Source of the DNA: Candidatus Sediminicultor secundus
GTDB lineage: Bacteria > Atribacterota > JS1 > SB-45 > 34-128
Reading direction: 5' to 3'
Assembly: GCA_002849045.2 (NCBI GenBank)
Contig: NCRO01000236.1
Location: forward strand, 1-6,929
Length of the DNA stretch: 6,929 nucleotides
Each line of letters begins with the position of its first letter. Position 1 is the first letter of the stretch. Made by a program: the position numbers and the translations under genes. Positions 1 to 5,238 of the stretch are shown one piece after another. Below the pieces are notes generated by a model, which was given only the letters and a program-made list of their open reading frames with translations, was not told the DNA's origin and made no database searches.

Positions 1-869
1 GGATATATTAACACAAAGTAATTAAATGTATTATAGAAAGCTTCAATTCTACATTTTTTCTTAAATCCCAATAAATCTTTTAAAACTATCTCACCTGTCT
101 TAATATTTTCTAAAGAATCTGAAAGGACAGTATCATAGATAGGATGACCAGAGAAATATAATTTCTCCCAATCTATCTTGCCAAAATTTAGTGTAAATTC
201 GTATGATTGCAAAGAGTACCATAATTGAAGCATCTTTTGATTATCAGAAGTCCCATCAACCAATACTTCAAGTACTAGTAGTGCACATGACTTGTAATTA
301 TCCTCAACATATTTCCGGAAGGTTGAATGTAAAGATGTTTCATATCTTTGTGCTAAGTGAATTGCGCTTCCCAATCCAAGAGGAAAATCTTTTAGTTCTT
401 TAGTAAATCTATCAATTTGAAACTGAATTAGAGAAGCGCCAAGATTAGCTTCGCTTTCAAGCCCAGTAGATAATCTTGGATCTATCGAATAATCAGTATC
501 CACATGTGGATTATAAATTCCTTCGTGCCATGGTAAAATGCGGTGAGATACTTCGTGGTAAGTAACAAATGTCTTTTGTGCCGGGTGAATATTTGGATCC
601 ACATATATTACTTTTTGTTTAAAATCTATAAGTCCTCTGATTTTTGAAAGAGCATTTTTTAAGATATTTAATCCTTTCCCCATCCAATTTTCTTCATATT
701 TAGATAAATCTAACTGTCCAATTTCTACTAACTTACTACAAGCAACAATATCTTCCTTTGGAACAGGTAGTTTATCGCCCACGCCAGCAGCTTTTAATAA
801 AAGCTTAACTTGTTTTTTTATTTCAGAGGTACTTTTAGTTGTAAGGGAACTTTCGGTTGAAATTCTCAT
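1..869 (-). CDS. ImmA/IrrE-family metallo-endopeptidase, 3' end beyond window
   Basis: Translating the minus strand from the ATG at 869 gives 289 uninterrupted codons with no stop before the left edge, so the C-terminus is missing. The zinc-peptidase motif HEVSH lies at residues 105-109. It is followed by LESEANLGAS (about 137-146), matching the downstream glutamate-Ala-Asn segment that supplies the third metal ligand in ImmA/IrrE proteins. These enzymes are cytoplasmic and cleave a partner XRE repressor in response to a signal (ImmA/ImmR of ICEBs1, IrrE/DdrO). The start lies 3 bases after the stop of the XRE gene and has an AAGGA ribosome site inside that gene's end, so the two are co-transcribed and probably translationally coupled. 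The region after about residue 150 is long compared with minimal ImmA proteins and I do not recognise it; it could be a sensor domain. The family call is firm and the substrate (the adjacent XRE) is inferred from context. Confidence 0.87.
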   Translation of the reverse strand, partial: MRISTESSLTTKSTSEIKKQVKLLLKAAGVGDKLPVPKEDIVACSKLVEIGQLDLSKYEENWMGKGLNILKNALSKIRGLIDFKQKVIYVDPNIHPAQKTFVTYHEVSHRILPWHEGIYNPHVDTDYSIDPRLSTGLESEANLGASLIQFQIDRFTKELKDFPLGLGSAIHLAQRYETSLHSTFRKYVEDNYKSCALLVLEVLVDGTSDNQKMLQLWYSLQSYEFTLNFGKIDWEKLYFSGHPIYDTVLSDSLENIKTGEIVLKDLLGFKKKCRIEAFYNTFNYFVLIY

Positions 870-872
870 TTA

Positions 873-1223
873 TTATTTCCTTTTTTCGCTGCGAAGAAAT
901 CTTAGATATTTAACTAACTCCTCTGCTTCTTCTCGTGTTATTTTTTTATCCTTCAATAAACTAAAAGCAATGCCCCCCGTTTCTCCCTTCGTACTTTCTT
1001 TTTTAGGAATAATGTATCCCGCTGCTGTTAATAAATCCCCGTAAGGGACCTCGTAAAAATTAGCTAATATATGTAATTTATGTGGCGATGGTGACTTTAC
1101 ATTGTTCTTCTCAAGTTGATTTAAATATCCATTAGATATATCTGTTCCTTCCTCTACTTCTCTTAAGGTTAAACCCTTTGTGTTTCTGCACTTTCTTAAC
1201 AGCTCTGCCAATGTTTGTCCCAT
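873..1223 (-). CDS. XRE-family helix-turn-helix transcriptional repressor
   Basis: The protein has 116 residues. The N-terminal 60 or so form a Cro/C1-type HTH: LAELLRKCRNTKGLTLREV, then GTDISNGYLNQLEKN and SPSPHKLHILANFYEV, the classic five-helix order. A charged C-terminal tail (KKITREEAEELVKYLRFLRSEKRK, split here as KKITREEAEELV and KYLRFLRSEKRK) probably serves dimerisation or protease recognition. I place the start at the ATG at 1223 because AAAGGAGGT stands 5-6 bases upstream. An in-frame TTG at 1244 would add seven residues but has no such site. The gene leads a two-gene unit with the ImmA-like peptidase and faces the ubiquitin-like operon. Its own promoter has its -35 inside a TGCTTT/CAAGCA repeat, so autoregulation is likely. 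The DNA-binding call is firm; control of the divergent operon is inferred from operator placement. Confidence 0.9.
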   Translation of the reverse strand: MGQTLAELLRKCRNTKGLTLREVEEGTDISNGYLNQLEKNNVKSPSPHKLHILANFYEVPYGDLLTAAGYIIPKKESTKGETGGIAFSLLKDKKITREEAEELVKYLRFLRSEKRK

Positions 1224-1255
1224 AATATACCTCCTTTCTCCCAACTCACATATTT

Positions 1256-1284
1256 ATTATATACAGTGTTGCTTTGAAAATCAA
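1256..1284 (-). promoter_or_regulatory. Promoter of the XRE-peptidase operon
   Basis: On the minus strand TTGATT (1284-1279) is followed by a 17-base spacer and a perfect TATAAT (1261-1256), 32 bases before the XRE start codon. The -35 box lies inside the TGCTTT...CAAGCA inverted repeat at 1270-1287, so a repressor bound there would block its own transcription. Confidence 0.8.
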
Positions 1285-1331
1285 GCAAAATATTTGCTTG
1301 CAAGAGCATATCTTGCTTGACAATCCAAGCA
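1270..1331. promoter_or_regulatory. Five-half-site operator array in the divergent promoter region
   Basis: The half-site TGCTTG (one copy TGCTTT) or its complement CAAGCA occurs five times in 62 bases. TGCTTT-GAAAAT-CAAGCA (1270-1287) and TGCTTG-ACAATC-CAAGCA (1314-1331) share one architecture, two inverted half-sites with a 6-base spacer. Between them CAAGCAAA-ATA-TTTGCTTG (1282-1300) is a perfect inverted repeat with a 3-base centre, built partly from the first element. The outer pairs cover the -35 boxes of the two divergent promoters. Inferred ligand: the XRE protein encoded next door. Confidence 0.8.
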
Positions 1332-1345
1332 GAAGATGTTATTAT
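1317..1345 (+). promoter_or_regulatory. Promoter of the ubiquitin-like operon
   Basis: A perfect TTGACA (1317-1322) is separated by exactly 17 bases from TATTAT (1340-1345, five of six matches to TATAAT). The expected start near 1352 gives a leader of about 38 bases ending in the GGGAGGTGAT ribosome site (1375-1384). The -35 box is entirely within the 1314-1331 operator. This is a strong promoter built to be repressed. Confidence 0.85.
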
Positions 1346-1389
1346 GTTAATGTTAATAATAAAAACTCAGAAAAGGGAGGTGATTAGTA

Positions 1390-1692
1390 ATGCCAAAAGA
1401 AGATGTAGAGAAAAACTATCCCGGTAAGGAGAAAAATAGAATTTCCCTTACAGTAAGGCACGGCGGGCAATCTGTAGGGTTAGAGTTTAACATTCATCAA
1501 AAGATAAAAAAGGTGTTGGATGAAACTCTTAGGGAGTTTAAGGAAAGATACGGACTCCAACCACCCGCAAATGACTTGCCTTATCTCCGATATGGGACCC
1601 TAGATCTAACCGATCTCGAAAAATCTTTAAAGGACTATGAGATTCCTGATAAGGCTGTACTGGACCTACTGTTCCAGCATCGGGGCGGATGA
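1390..1692 (+). CDS. Ubiquitin-like modifier protein with C-terminal Gly-Gly
   Basis: The 100-residue protein consists of a charged N-terminal extension (1-16) and one beta-grasp-like domain: strand ISLTVRHGG (18-26), strand VGLEFNI, a long helix KKVLDETLREFKERYG, a central loop, strand YLRYGTLDL, and a final strand VLDLLF leading to QHRGG. The protein ends exactly at Gly-Gly, as mature ubiquitin does (RLRGG), so no processing would be needed before adenylation. It is followed directly by a JAMM peptidase and an E1-like gene, the expected partners for activation and removal. The ribosome site GGGAGGTGAT is excellent, pointing to high expression. Only one ubiquitin-like unit is present, unlike multi-ubiquitin or two-domain BilA proteins. 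The fold is assigned from strand order, the GG tail and neighbours rather than strong sequence identity. The targets are unknown. Confidence 0.82.
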   Translation: MPKEDVEKNYPGKEKNRISLTVRHGGQSVGLEFNIHQKIKKVLDETLREFKERYGLQPPANDLPYLRYGTLDLTDLEKSLKDYEIPDKAVLDLLFQHRGG

Positions 1693-1703
1693 GTTTATGG
1701 AGA

Positions 1704-1735
1704 GGGTGGGCTGTTAGAGCCCGCCCCCCGTTTTT
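1704..1735 (+). terminator. Rho-independent terminator/attenuator between ubiquitin-like and JAB genes
   Basis: GGGTGGGCT (1704-1712) pairs with AGCCCGCCC (1718-1726) through a 5-base loop, giving nine pairs with one G-U. TTTTT follows at 1731-1735 after CCCG. It sits between the first stop codon and the second start of the same operon, so it most likely acts as a partial terminator that reduces JAB and E1 expression relative to the ubiquitin-like protein. The four-base gap between stem and T-run suggests that it leaks. Confidence 0.72.
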
Positions 1736-1749
1736 CCAAGAGGTTTTTT

Positions 1750-2274
1750 ATGGATAAAAATAATCAAAATCTATATAGAAAATTTAGGCTGAATACGGTG
1801 TTTATTCCACAATGTATTCTTCGTGAGACGGAAGAGTACCTTCGGAAACATGGATTACGAGGGCACGAAGGAATGGTATTGTGGTCTGGAATAAGACTTG
1901 AGAAACATACAGCTATAATAAAAAATTGTATACATCCACAACAATACTCCACACCAATAAGCTTTGATGTTCCTCTATATGAATCACAAAGAATAAATAT
2001 TCTTCTTGAGCAGAGGAAAGAGGTTATTATCTCTCAAGTGCACACTCATCCTGGTGGTGCTTTTCATTCTCACACAGATGATAATTTTCCTGTTACCTTC
2101 ATTATAGGTCTTTTTTCTATAGTTGTACCAGACTTCTGTAAAGGTGGATTAAGGAATCTCTTACAGTGTAGTACATGGGAACATATTGGCCTTGGAAAGT
2201 GGAAAGAGCTTAAATTTAATGAAATAAAAGAAAGATTTATTATCATTAAAAGGAGGACGTCTAATGAATATTAA
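1750..2274 (+). CDS. JAMM/JAB (Mov34-MPN) metallopeptidase, probable deconjugase
   Basis: A 174-residue JAB-fold zinc peptidase. The conserved glutamate is E40 in GHEGMVLWSG, and the metal site is HTHPGGAFHSHTDD (H98, H100, then S107/D110). The spacing between the second His and the Ser is six residues, one fewer than the textbook JAMM pattern, though H108/D111 offers a second register. A SIVVPDF strand follows (about 123-129). JAB enzymes cleave isopeptide bonds after the Gly-Gly of ubiquitin-like proteins, and the flanking genes supply the modifier and the E1, so a role in removing or recycling the modifier is likely. The precursor needs no trimming because it already ends in Gly-Gly. The ribosome site is AGAGG seven bases from the ATG. 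The 3' end overlaps the E1 gene by 11 bases, implying translational coupling. Confidence 0.88.
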   Translation: MDKNNQNLYRKFRLNTVFIPQCILRETEEYLRKHGLRGHEGMVLWSGIRLEKHTAIIKNCIHPQQYSTPISFDVPLYESQRINILLEQRKEVIISQVHTHPGGAFHSHTDDNFPVTFIIGLFSIVVPDFCKGGLRNLLQCSTWEHIGLGKWKELKFNEIKERFIIIKRRTSNEY

Positions 2275-3604
2275 GTTACCCGATAACTTTGTTGAAGAGT
2301 TCTACAGTAGAACTCTTTTATTTTCAAAATATTCTGTAGGTTCAGGAAAGGACTTAGAATATTTTACGAGACTTAAATCTATAGAGGTAGCTATCACCGG
2401 ACCTAAGGAAATACTCCAAACATTTAATGGTCAACATATGCTTTTTATGATTGCAAATTTACTATCACGATTTTGCCTATCAATTGATCTTGTCCTTCCG
2501 TCTGACATTAAAACTACTATAAAGTTCCCTTTTGCTAAAAAAGACTATCTGTCAGCTTGCTTAGAAAGTCTCTGTAAAAAAATAAATCCTTGCCTGAGCC
2601 TGGAAAAGGGAAATAAACAAAAAAGATATGATATAGTCATCGCTATTGGCTCTTGCGAAACAGATTTAGGTAGAACAATTTTTATTAATTCCGATGGATG
2701 GATTGCTTATGTTAATACTCAAGGGAATCCTCTTGACTGGGTAAGCAATAATCCTAATCCTATCGGAGCCCAGACAGCTGCATGTATTGGTGCGGCAGAA
2801 GCTTTCAAAGCTATGTTTAGTACATTTAAGGGGAGCAATCCATACAACACAATTGCAGGAGGTTCGATCGTCTTTTCCACTTTTGATTATGGTTTTAAAA
2901 ATAACCCTATGATAAACCCTCGATTACCTACTTCTATTTTTATAGATACACTAGATTTAATAAGTCTTGGGGCTATAAATTCAGCTACTTTATACACATT
3001 ATGTGCTATTTCTGGACTCAAAGGAAATCTTATATTAGTAGAACCCCAAAAGCTTGAAATATCAAACCTTAATCGCTATCTTCTTACTATGGCAGAAGAT
3101 GCCATTCTTCAAAAATCTAAGATAGAGGTAGCAAGGAAGTTTGCAGATAATTATTTGGGTGTAAAATCTGCTTTCTCTGTAAAATATCAAGAGTTAAAAA
3201 ATCCTAGAAAGGCGTTTGGAATGGATTTAACTGTGGTTGGTGTAGATAATAACGAAAGTCGCTGGGAAATCCAGAAAGATTTGCCAAAAGTTCTTCTTTG
3301 CGGAGGTACTGAAGTGTCAAAGATTCAAATTTCAAGGCATGATAATATTTCGGAAAAAGCATGTCTCGGTTGTCTTTATCCCAAAACTATAGAATCCTCC
3401 CAATTTATACCTACAGTTTCTTTTATCTCAGCATTTAGTGGGGTACTCCTTGCCGCGGAAATTATAAAAGAAAGGGTAGAGAATTTCAAAGATTTTTGTT
3501 TGGATAACATTCTCAATATAGATGCTTTAAATATTTCTCACTATCAAGTTCGCCAGCTTGGGAAATCTCCAGACTGTGCCTGTAACTGTGGAAAATTTAC
3601 CTAA
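2264..3604 (+). CDS. E1-like (ThiF-family) protein with two adenylation-fold domains
   Basis: 446 residues. The C-terminal half is a ThiF/E1 fold: LISLGAINSA (232-241) in place of the GxGxxG loop, then LVEPQKLEISNLNRYLL (258-274) with the NLNR arginine motif, K284/K286, GVDNNESR (326-333) with D328, CLGC (367-370) and CACNC (438-442) as a Cys4-type zinc site, and crossover helix VSFISAFSGVLLAAEIIK. The N-terminal half looks like a second, degenerate Rossmann unit: SIEVAITG, then ANLLSRFCLSIDLVLP, DIVIAIG, and NPIGAQTAACIGAAEAFKAMF resembling the same crossover helix. This recalls the inactive-plus-active pairing of eukaryotic E1s in one chain. Expected role: ATP-dependent activation of the neighbouring Gly-Gly protein. 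Oddities: two glycines of the nucleotide loop are Ser and Asn, the usual strand-2 aspartate is E260, and no cysteine lies between the CLGC motif and the crossover helix. Its start and AAAGGAGGA ribosome site lie inside the JAB gene. Confidence 0.85.
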   Translation: MNIKLPDNFVEEFYSRTLLFSKYSVGSGKDLEYFTRLKSIEVAITGPKEILQTFNGQHMLFMIANLLSRFCLSIDLVLPSDIKTTIKFPFAKKDYLSACLESLCKKINPCLSLEKGNKQKRYDIVIAIGSCETDLGRTIFINSDGWIAYVNTQGNPLDWVSNNPNPIGAQTAACIGAAEAFKAMFSTFKGSNPYNTIAGGSIVFSTFDYGFKNNPMINPRLPTSIFIDTLDLISLGAINSATLYTLCAISGLKGNLILVEPQKLEISNLNRYLLTMAEDAILQKSKIEVARKFADNYLGVKSAFSVKYQELKNPRKAFGMDLTVVGVDNNESRWEIQKDLPKVLLCGGTEVSKIQISRHDNISEKACLGCLYPKTIESSQFIPTVSFISAFSGVLLAAEIIKERVENFKDFCLDNILNIDALNISHYQVRQLGKSPDCACNCGKFT

Positions 3605-3789
3605 CAAAGTTTGGTAAGATAGAGCGTATCTGAGGGTCAAATCTTTATTATCGACAAATTATATTTGATTCTTTTAAATAAATCCTTCAAGTTAGTATTA
3701 TTAAGTATTTTCCCTCTTTACCTTTTTCTTCTCACGCTAACGGTGCCACAACCTCTAACCCCTTATGAAAATTTAGAAAAAGTACCGGA
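3605..3789. other. Convergent intergenic stretch, no gene recognised
   Basis: The E1 operon and the minus-strand nuclease gene converge here. I find no RNA gene or convincing ORF. TCAAAT (3637-3642) and ATTTGA (3663-3668) could pair with a 20-base loop before TTCTTTT, a weak terminator candidate for the plus-strand operon. No strong hairpin with a T-run was seen, so transcription may read into the antisense of the nuclease gene. Confidence 0.4.
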
Positions 3790-3886
3790 TTACTGAGTAT
3801 TAACAACGTTCCTATGACAGTCACCGTGACAACATACTTTTACTCTTTTAACTCCATTCACTATTAGCTTTATAATCTCTCCTTCA
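3790..3886 (-). pseudogene. Out-of-frame C-terminal continuation of the SNase-like gene
   Basis: In the -1 frame relative to the nuclease, the minus strand stays open from the A7 tract (3893-3887) to a TAA at 3790, encoding NEGEIIKLIVNGVKRV then KVCCHGDCHRNVVNTQ. With one extra A the whole gene becomes 115 codons plus stop. The tail has a Cys/His cluster (CCHGDCH) that could bind metal. It has no start or ribosome site of its own. It is either the original C-terminus lost through a homopolymer slip (or assembly error), or chance open sequence; the former seems likelier. Confidence 0.5.
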
Positions 3887-4136
3887 TTTTTTTATTTACA
3901 GATTCTCGGCCCTTATAAACTTTGGCTATAGCTCTTCCATATTTATCGCGTCCGACAGTTTCGATTTTTACTTCTTCGCCTTCGATCATCTTACGAAGAA
4001 CCTCTGTTGCCTTAACAGAACCACGCTGTCCCTTTTCTGGAGCATCTACATTAGCAAGTCTCACGGGATTCTTACGACTTGAAGTTTCAAATGTATCGCC
4101 ATCGATGATCTTTGTAACTCTTTCTTTTCTCACCAT
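3870..4136 (-). CDS. Staphylococcal-nuclease-like (SNase/TNase) protein, C-terminus probably frameshifted
   Basis: The 88-residue protein opens with the thermonuclease signature: TKIIDGDTFE (8-17) with the calcium-binding aspartate, VRLANVDAPE (25-34) with the catalytic Arg26 and Glu34 equivalents, and GRDKYGRAIAKVY (62-74) with the second catalytic Arg68. These correspond to R35, E43 and R87 of S. aureus nuclease. No signal peptide is present, so it is intracellular, unlike the secreted enzyme. Usual family domains run some 30 residues further. Here the frame closes after VNKKMKERL, just past an A7 tract. Adding one A keeps a frame open to 3790 and gives 115 residues. The ribosome site is AAAGGAG, eight to nine bases from the ATG. 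It lies 149 bases downstream of the prohead-protease-like gene on the same strand. Catalytic residues are complete, but folding without the C-terminal helix is uncertain. Confidence 0.82.
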   Translation of the reverse strand: MVRKERVTKIIDGDTFETSSRKNPVRLANVDAPEKGQRGSVKATEVLRKMIEGEEVKIETVGRDKYGRAIAKVYKGRESVNKKMKERL

Positions 4137-4285
4137 TATTTTTACTCCTTTCTATCAAACAAATAATGTTCCTCTGGCCATATATTCTATTCTTACATAA
4201 AGAAAGTTATTTGACTATCCTAACCTTTCAGATTATTCTATAGTTATGAAATACTTTTTTTAATTATAGACCCCAATATTTGACA

Positions 4286-4942
4286 TTATTTGATATCTTT
4301 TTGATTTTCCTTTAAATATTTCTTTATTTCTTGAGGTGGTACAATATTTAAATTTAGTTTTAATTCTTTAATTACAATTTTTATATTTATCTCTTGTTCA
4401 TTTTTTTTATGGCTTTTTATATATTTGCAAAGTGTATCAATTATAGATAAACCATTAGTTACTATTGAAATTATTGCAGGCAAATTTAAAGCTTTTCTTA
4501 AATAAACTTCACTTTGTATATTTTCTTTATTTAATATATCTTTAATCTCTCCCCAATATTGGGGATCTATTTCTAATTGAAATCTATATTTTAATTCTTT
4601 TTTTCTAATAATTTTCGGTTTATATTCTAAAATTCTACCTGCAATACTAAAACCAGTTAGCTCTTTATTCTCACACATTTTCAATACATCTTCTCTACCT
4701 TTAAATATTCCTGTCTTTGCCCACAAGCCTTTCCATTTACCTTTTGTATCAATCCTAAGTTTTAAAATTTTACCACATGGTTGGCTTGTATCATGTTGTA
4801 AATATATGATGCGAAATCCTGGTTTTTTTATTATTCGTTCTTTAATGCTAATAATAGCTTCTGGAGTAATTCTATTACCATGAGAATCCACATCGGTAGT
4901 ACAAATATAGCCCTCCACATATCCTATAAAATCACTGCTCAT
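4286..4942 (-). CDS. Stand-alone prohead-protease-like protein with extra C-terminal domain
   Basis: The 218-residue protein has an N-terminal part (5-102) that matches the pattern of HK97/XkdF-type phage prohead serine proteases: GYVEGYICTTDVDSHGNRITPEAI, given here as GYVEGYICTTDVDSHG then NRITPEAI, a YLQHD segment with a candidate catalytic His50, PCGKILKLRID, KGLWAKTGIF, and KELTGFSIAG with candidate Ser99. No portal, capsid or scaffold genes lie nearby, so this is not a packaging module. Residues 150-210 form a separate unit: a hydrophobic helix NLPAIISIVTNGLSIIDTL followed by basic residues, then strands INIKIVIKELKLNLNI and a final helix EEI-like QEIKKYL. That order resembles effector-associated EACC1-type domains of bacterial conflict systems, a weak comparison from pattern alone. 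The start has TTGGAGGTT eight bases upstream. Function is unknown; a regulated protease is the best guess. Confidence 0.62.
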   Translation of the reverse strand: MSSDFIGYVEGYICTTDVDSHGNRITPEAIISIKERIIKKPGFRIIYLQHDTSQPCGKILKLRIDTKGKWKGLWAKTGIFKGREDVLKMCENKELTGFSIAGRILEYKPKIIRKKELKYRFQLEIDPQYWGEIKDILNKENIQSEVYLRKALNLPAIISIVTNGLSIIDTLCKYIKSHKKNEQEINIKIVIKELKLNLNIVPPQEIKKYLKENQKDIK

Positions 4943-4952
4943 GTTTTAACCT

Positions 4953-4967
4953 CCAAATCTTATTTGG
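4953..4967 (-). promoter_or_regulatory. Leader hairpin touching the ribosome binding site
   Basis: CCAAAT-AAG-ATTTGG is a perfect six-pair hairpin in the leader of the prohead-protease-like gene. Its last two G bases belong to the GGAGG ribosome site (4954-4950), so folding would partly mask translation initiation. Confidence 0.45.
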
Positions 4968-5011
4968 ATTATAATTTTTTAATTATAATACCTCATAATA
5001 TCCTTAGACAA
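4968..5011 (-). promoter_or_regulatory. Promoter with palindromic operator for the prohead-protease-like gene
   Basis: On the minus strand TTGTCT (5011-5006) is followed by 18 bases and a perfect TATAAT (4987-4982). The -10 box is embedded in a perfect inverted repeat, ATTATAATT (4989-4981 on this strand) and AATTATAAT (4976-4968), with a four-base centre. A dimeric repressor at this repeat would cover the -10 and start site. A/T-rich sequence makes such repeats less surprising, so confidence in the operator is lower than in the promoter. Confidence 0.6.
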
Positions 5012-5060
5012 TACTTTACTCTATTAAATATCATGACTTTGCATAAATTTTTTTAAAGAA
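5012..5060. other. A/T-rich upstream spacer
   Basis: Very A/T-rich sequence between the promoter above and the inverted repeats to the right. Nothing recognisable beyond a T8 run (5048-5054 region) that could act as an UP-like element. Confidence 0.3.
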
Positions 5061-5062
5061 TA

Positions 5063-5101
5063 TTTTCATAAAAATATTTAGGGACTGTATTTTTATGAAA
5101 A
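5063..5101. repeat. 14-base perfect inverted repeat with 11-base loop
   Basis: TTTTCATAAAAATA (5063-5076) is exactly complementary to TATTTTTATGAAAA (5088-5101), with loop TTTAGGGACTG. It lies immediately downstream (minus strand) of the transposase relic and its hairpin. Likely a mobile-element end structure or a terminator; it does not overlap any gene. Confidence 0.65.
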
Positions 5102-5108
5102 ATAATGG

Positions 5109-5129
5109 AAAATAGGAACATCCTATTTT
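5109..5129 (-). terminator. Terminator-like hairpin downstream of transposase relic A
   Basis: AAAATAGGA (5109-5117) pairs perfectly with TCCTATTTT (5121-5129) around a three-base loop. It stands ten bases past the relic's stop codon on the minus strand and contains the AAAATAGGATGT sequence shared with the other copy's end. It could be a terminator or a REP-like hairpin left by the transposon. Confidence 0.5.
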
Positions 5130-5238
5130 TTCTATGGTTTAACTTTCCCTTTTACGAGATCTTCCTTTAGGGCGTCTATGTATAGTAATACCTAAGGCCT
5201 CAACCATCTGGTTAAAAAACTCCTCAGATCCTATAGGT
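5118..5238 (-). repeat. 121-base direct repeat, copy A
   Basis: Pairs without gaps with 6459-6579; I count about 105 identical positions of 121 (roughly 87 percent). It contains the last 33 codons of a transposase plus about 20 bases of 3' flank. Both copies lie in the same orientation, about 1.34 kb apart, on either side of the ATPase gene. Confidence 0.85.

Noticed and set aside
203..403. Plus-strand open frame of 66 codons
   Set aside because: It lies entirely antisense to the ImmA-like gene, has no ribosome site and no recognisable protein pattern.
1256..1345. CRISPR-like or iteron origin reading of the TGCTTG repeats
   Set aside because: The repeats are 6-base inverted half-sites over promoters, not long direct repeats with spacers, and no replication gene is present.
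1764..1952. Minus-strand open frame of 62 codons
   Set aside because: Antisense shadow of the JAB gene; no ribosome site or known motif.
3820..3830. GTCAC-C-GTGAC palindrome as an operator or attachment site
   Set aside because: Short, single copy, and explained as coding sequence of the nuclease tail; no second copy found.
3806..3840. Heme-binding CxxCH motif in the frameshifted tail (CCHGDCH)
   Set aside because: The spacing before CH does not match CxxCH for either cysteine pair, and there is no export signal.
3885..3896. Programmed -1 frameshift at the A7 tract of the nuclease
   Set aside because: A single slip is conceivable, but the preceding base is T, so tandem slippage of two lysine tRNAs does not fit, and I see no stimulatory structure. 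Mutation or sequencing error is simpler.
3922..4200. Plus-strand open frame of 92 codons
   Set aside because: Antisense to the SNase-like gene, whose catalytic motifs clearly fix the true strand.
4550..4565. Perfect palindrome TCCCCAATATTGGGGA
   Set aside because: It is within the coding region of the prohead-protease-like gene (the DPQYWGE segment); only half of it recurs at 4271-4280. Probably chance.
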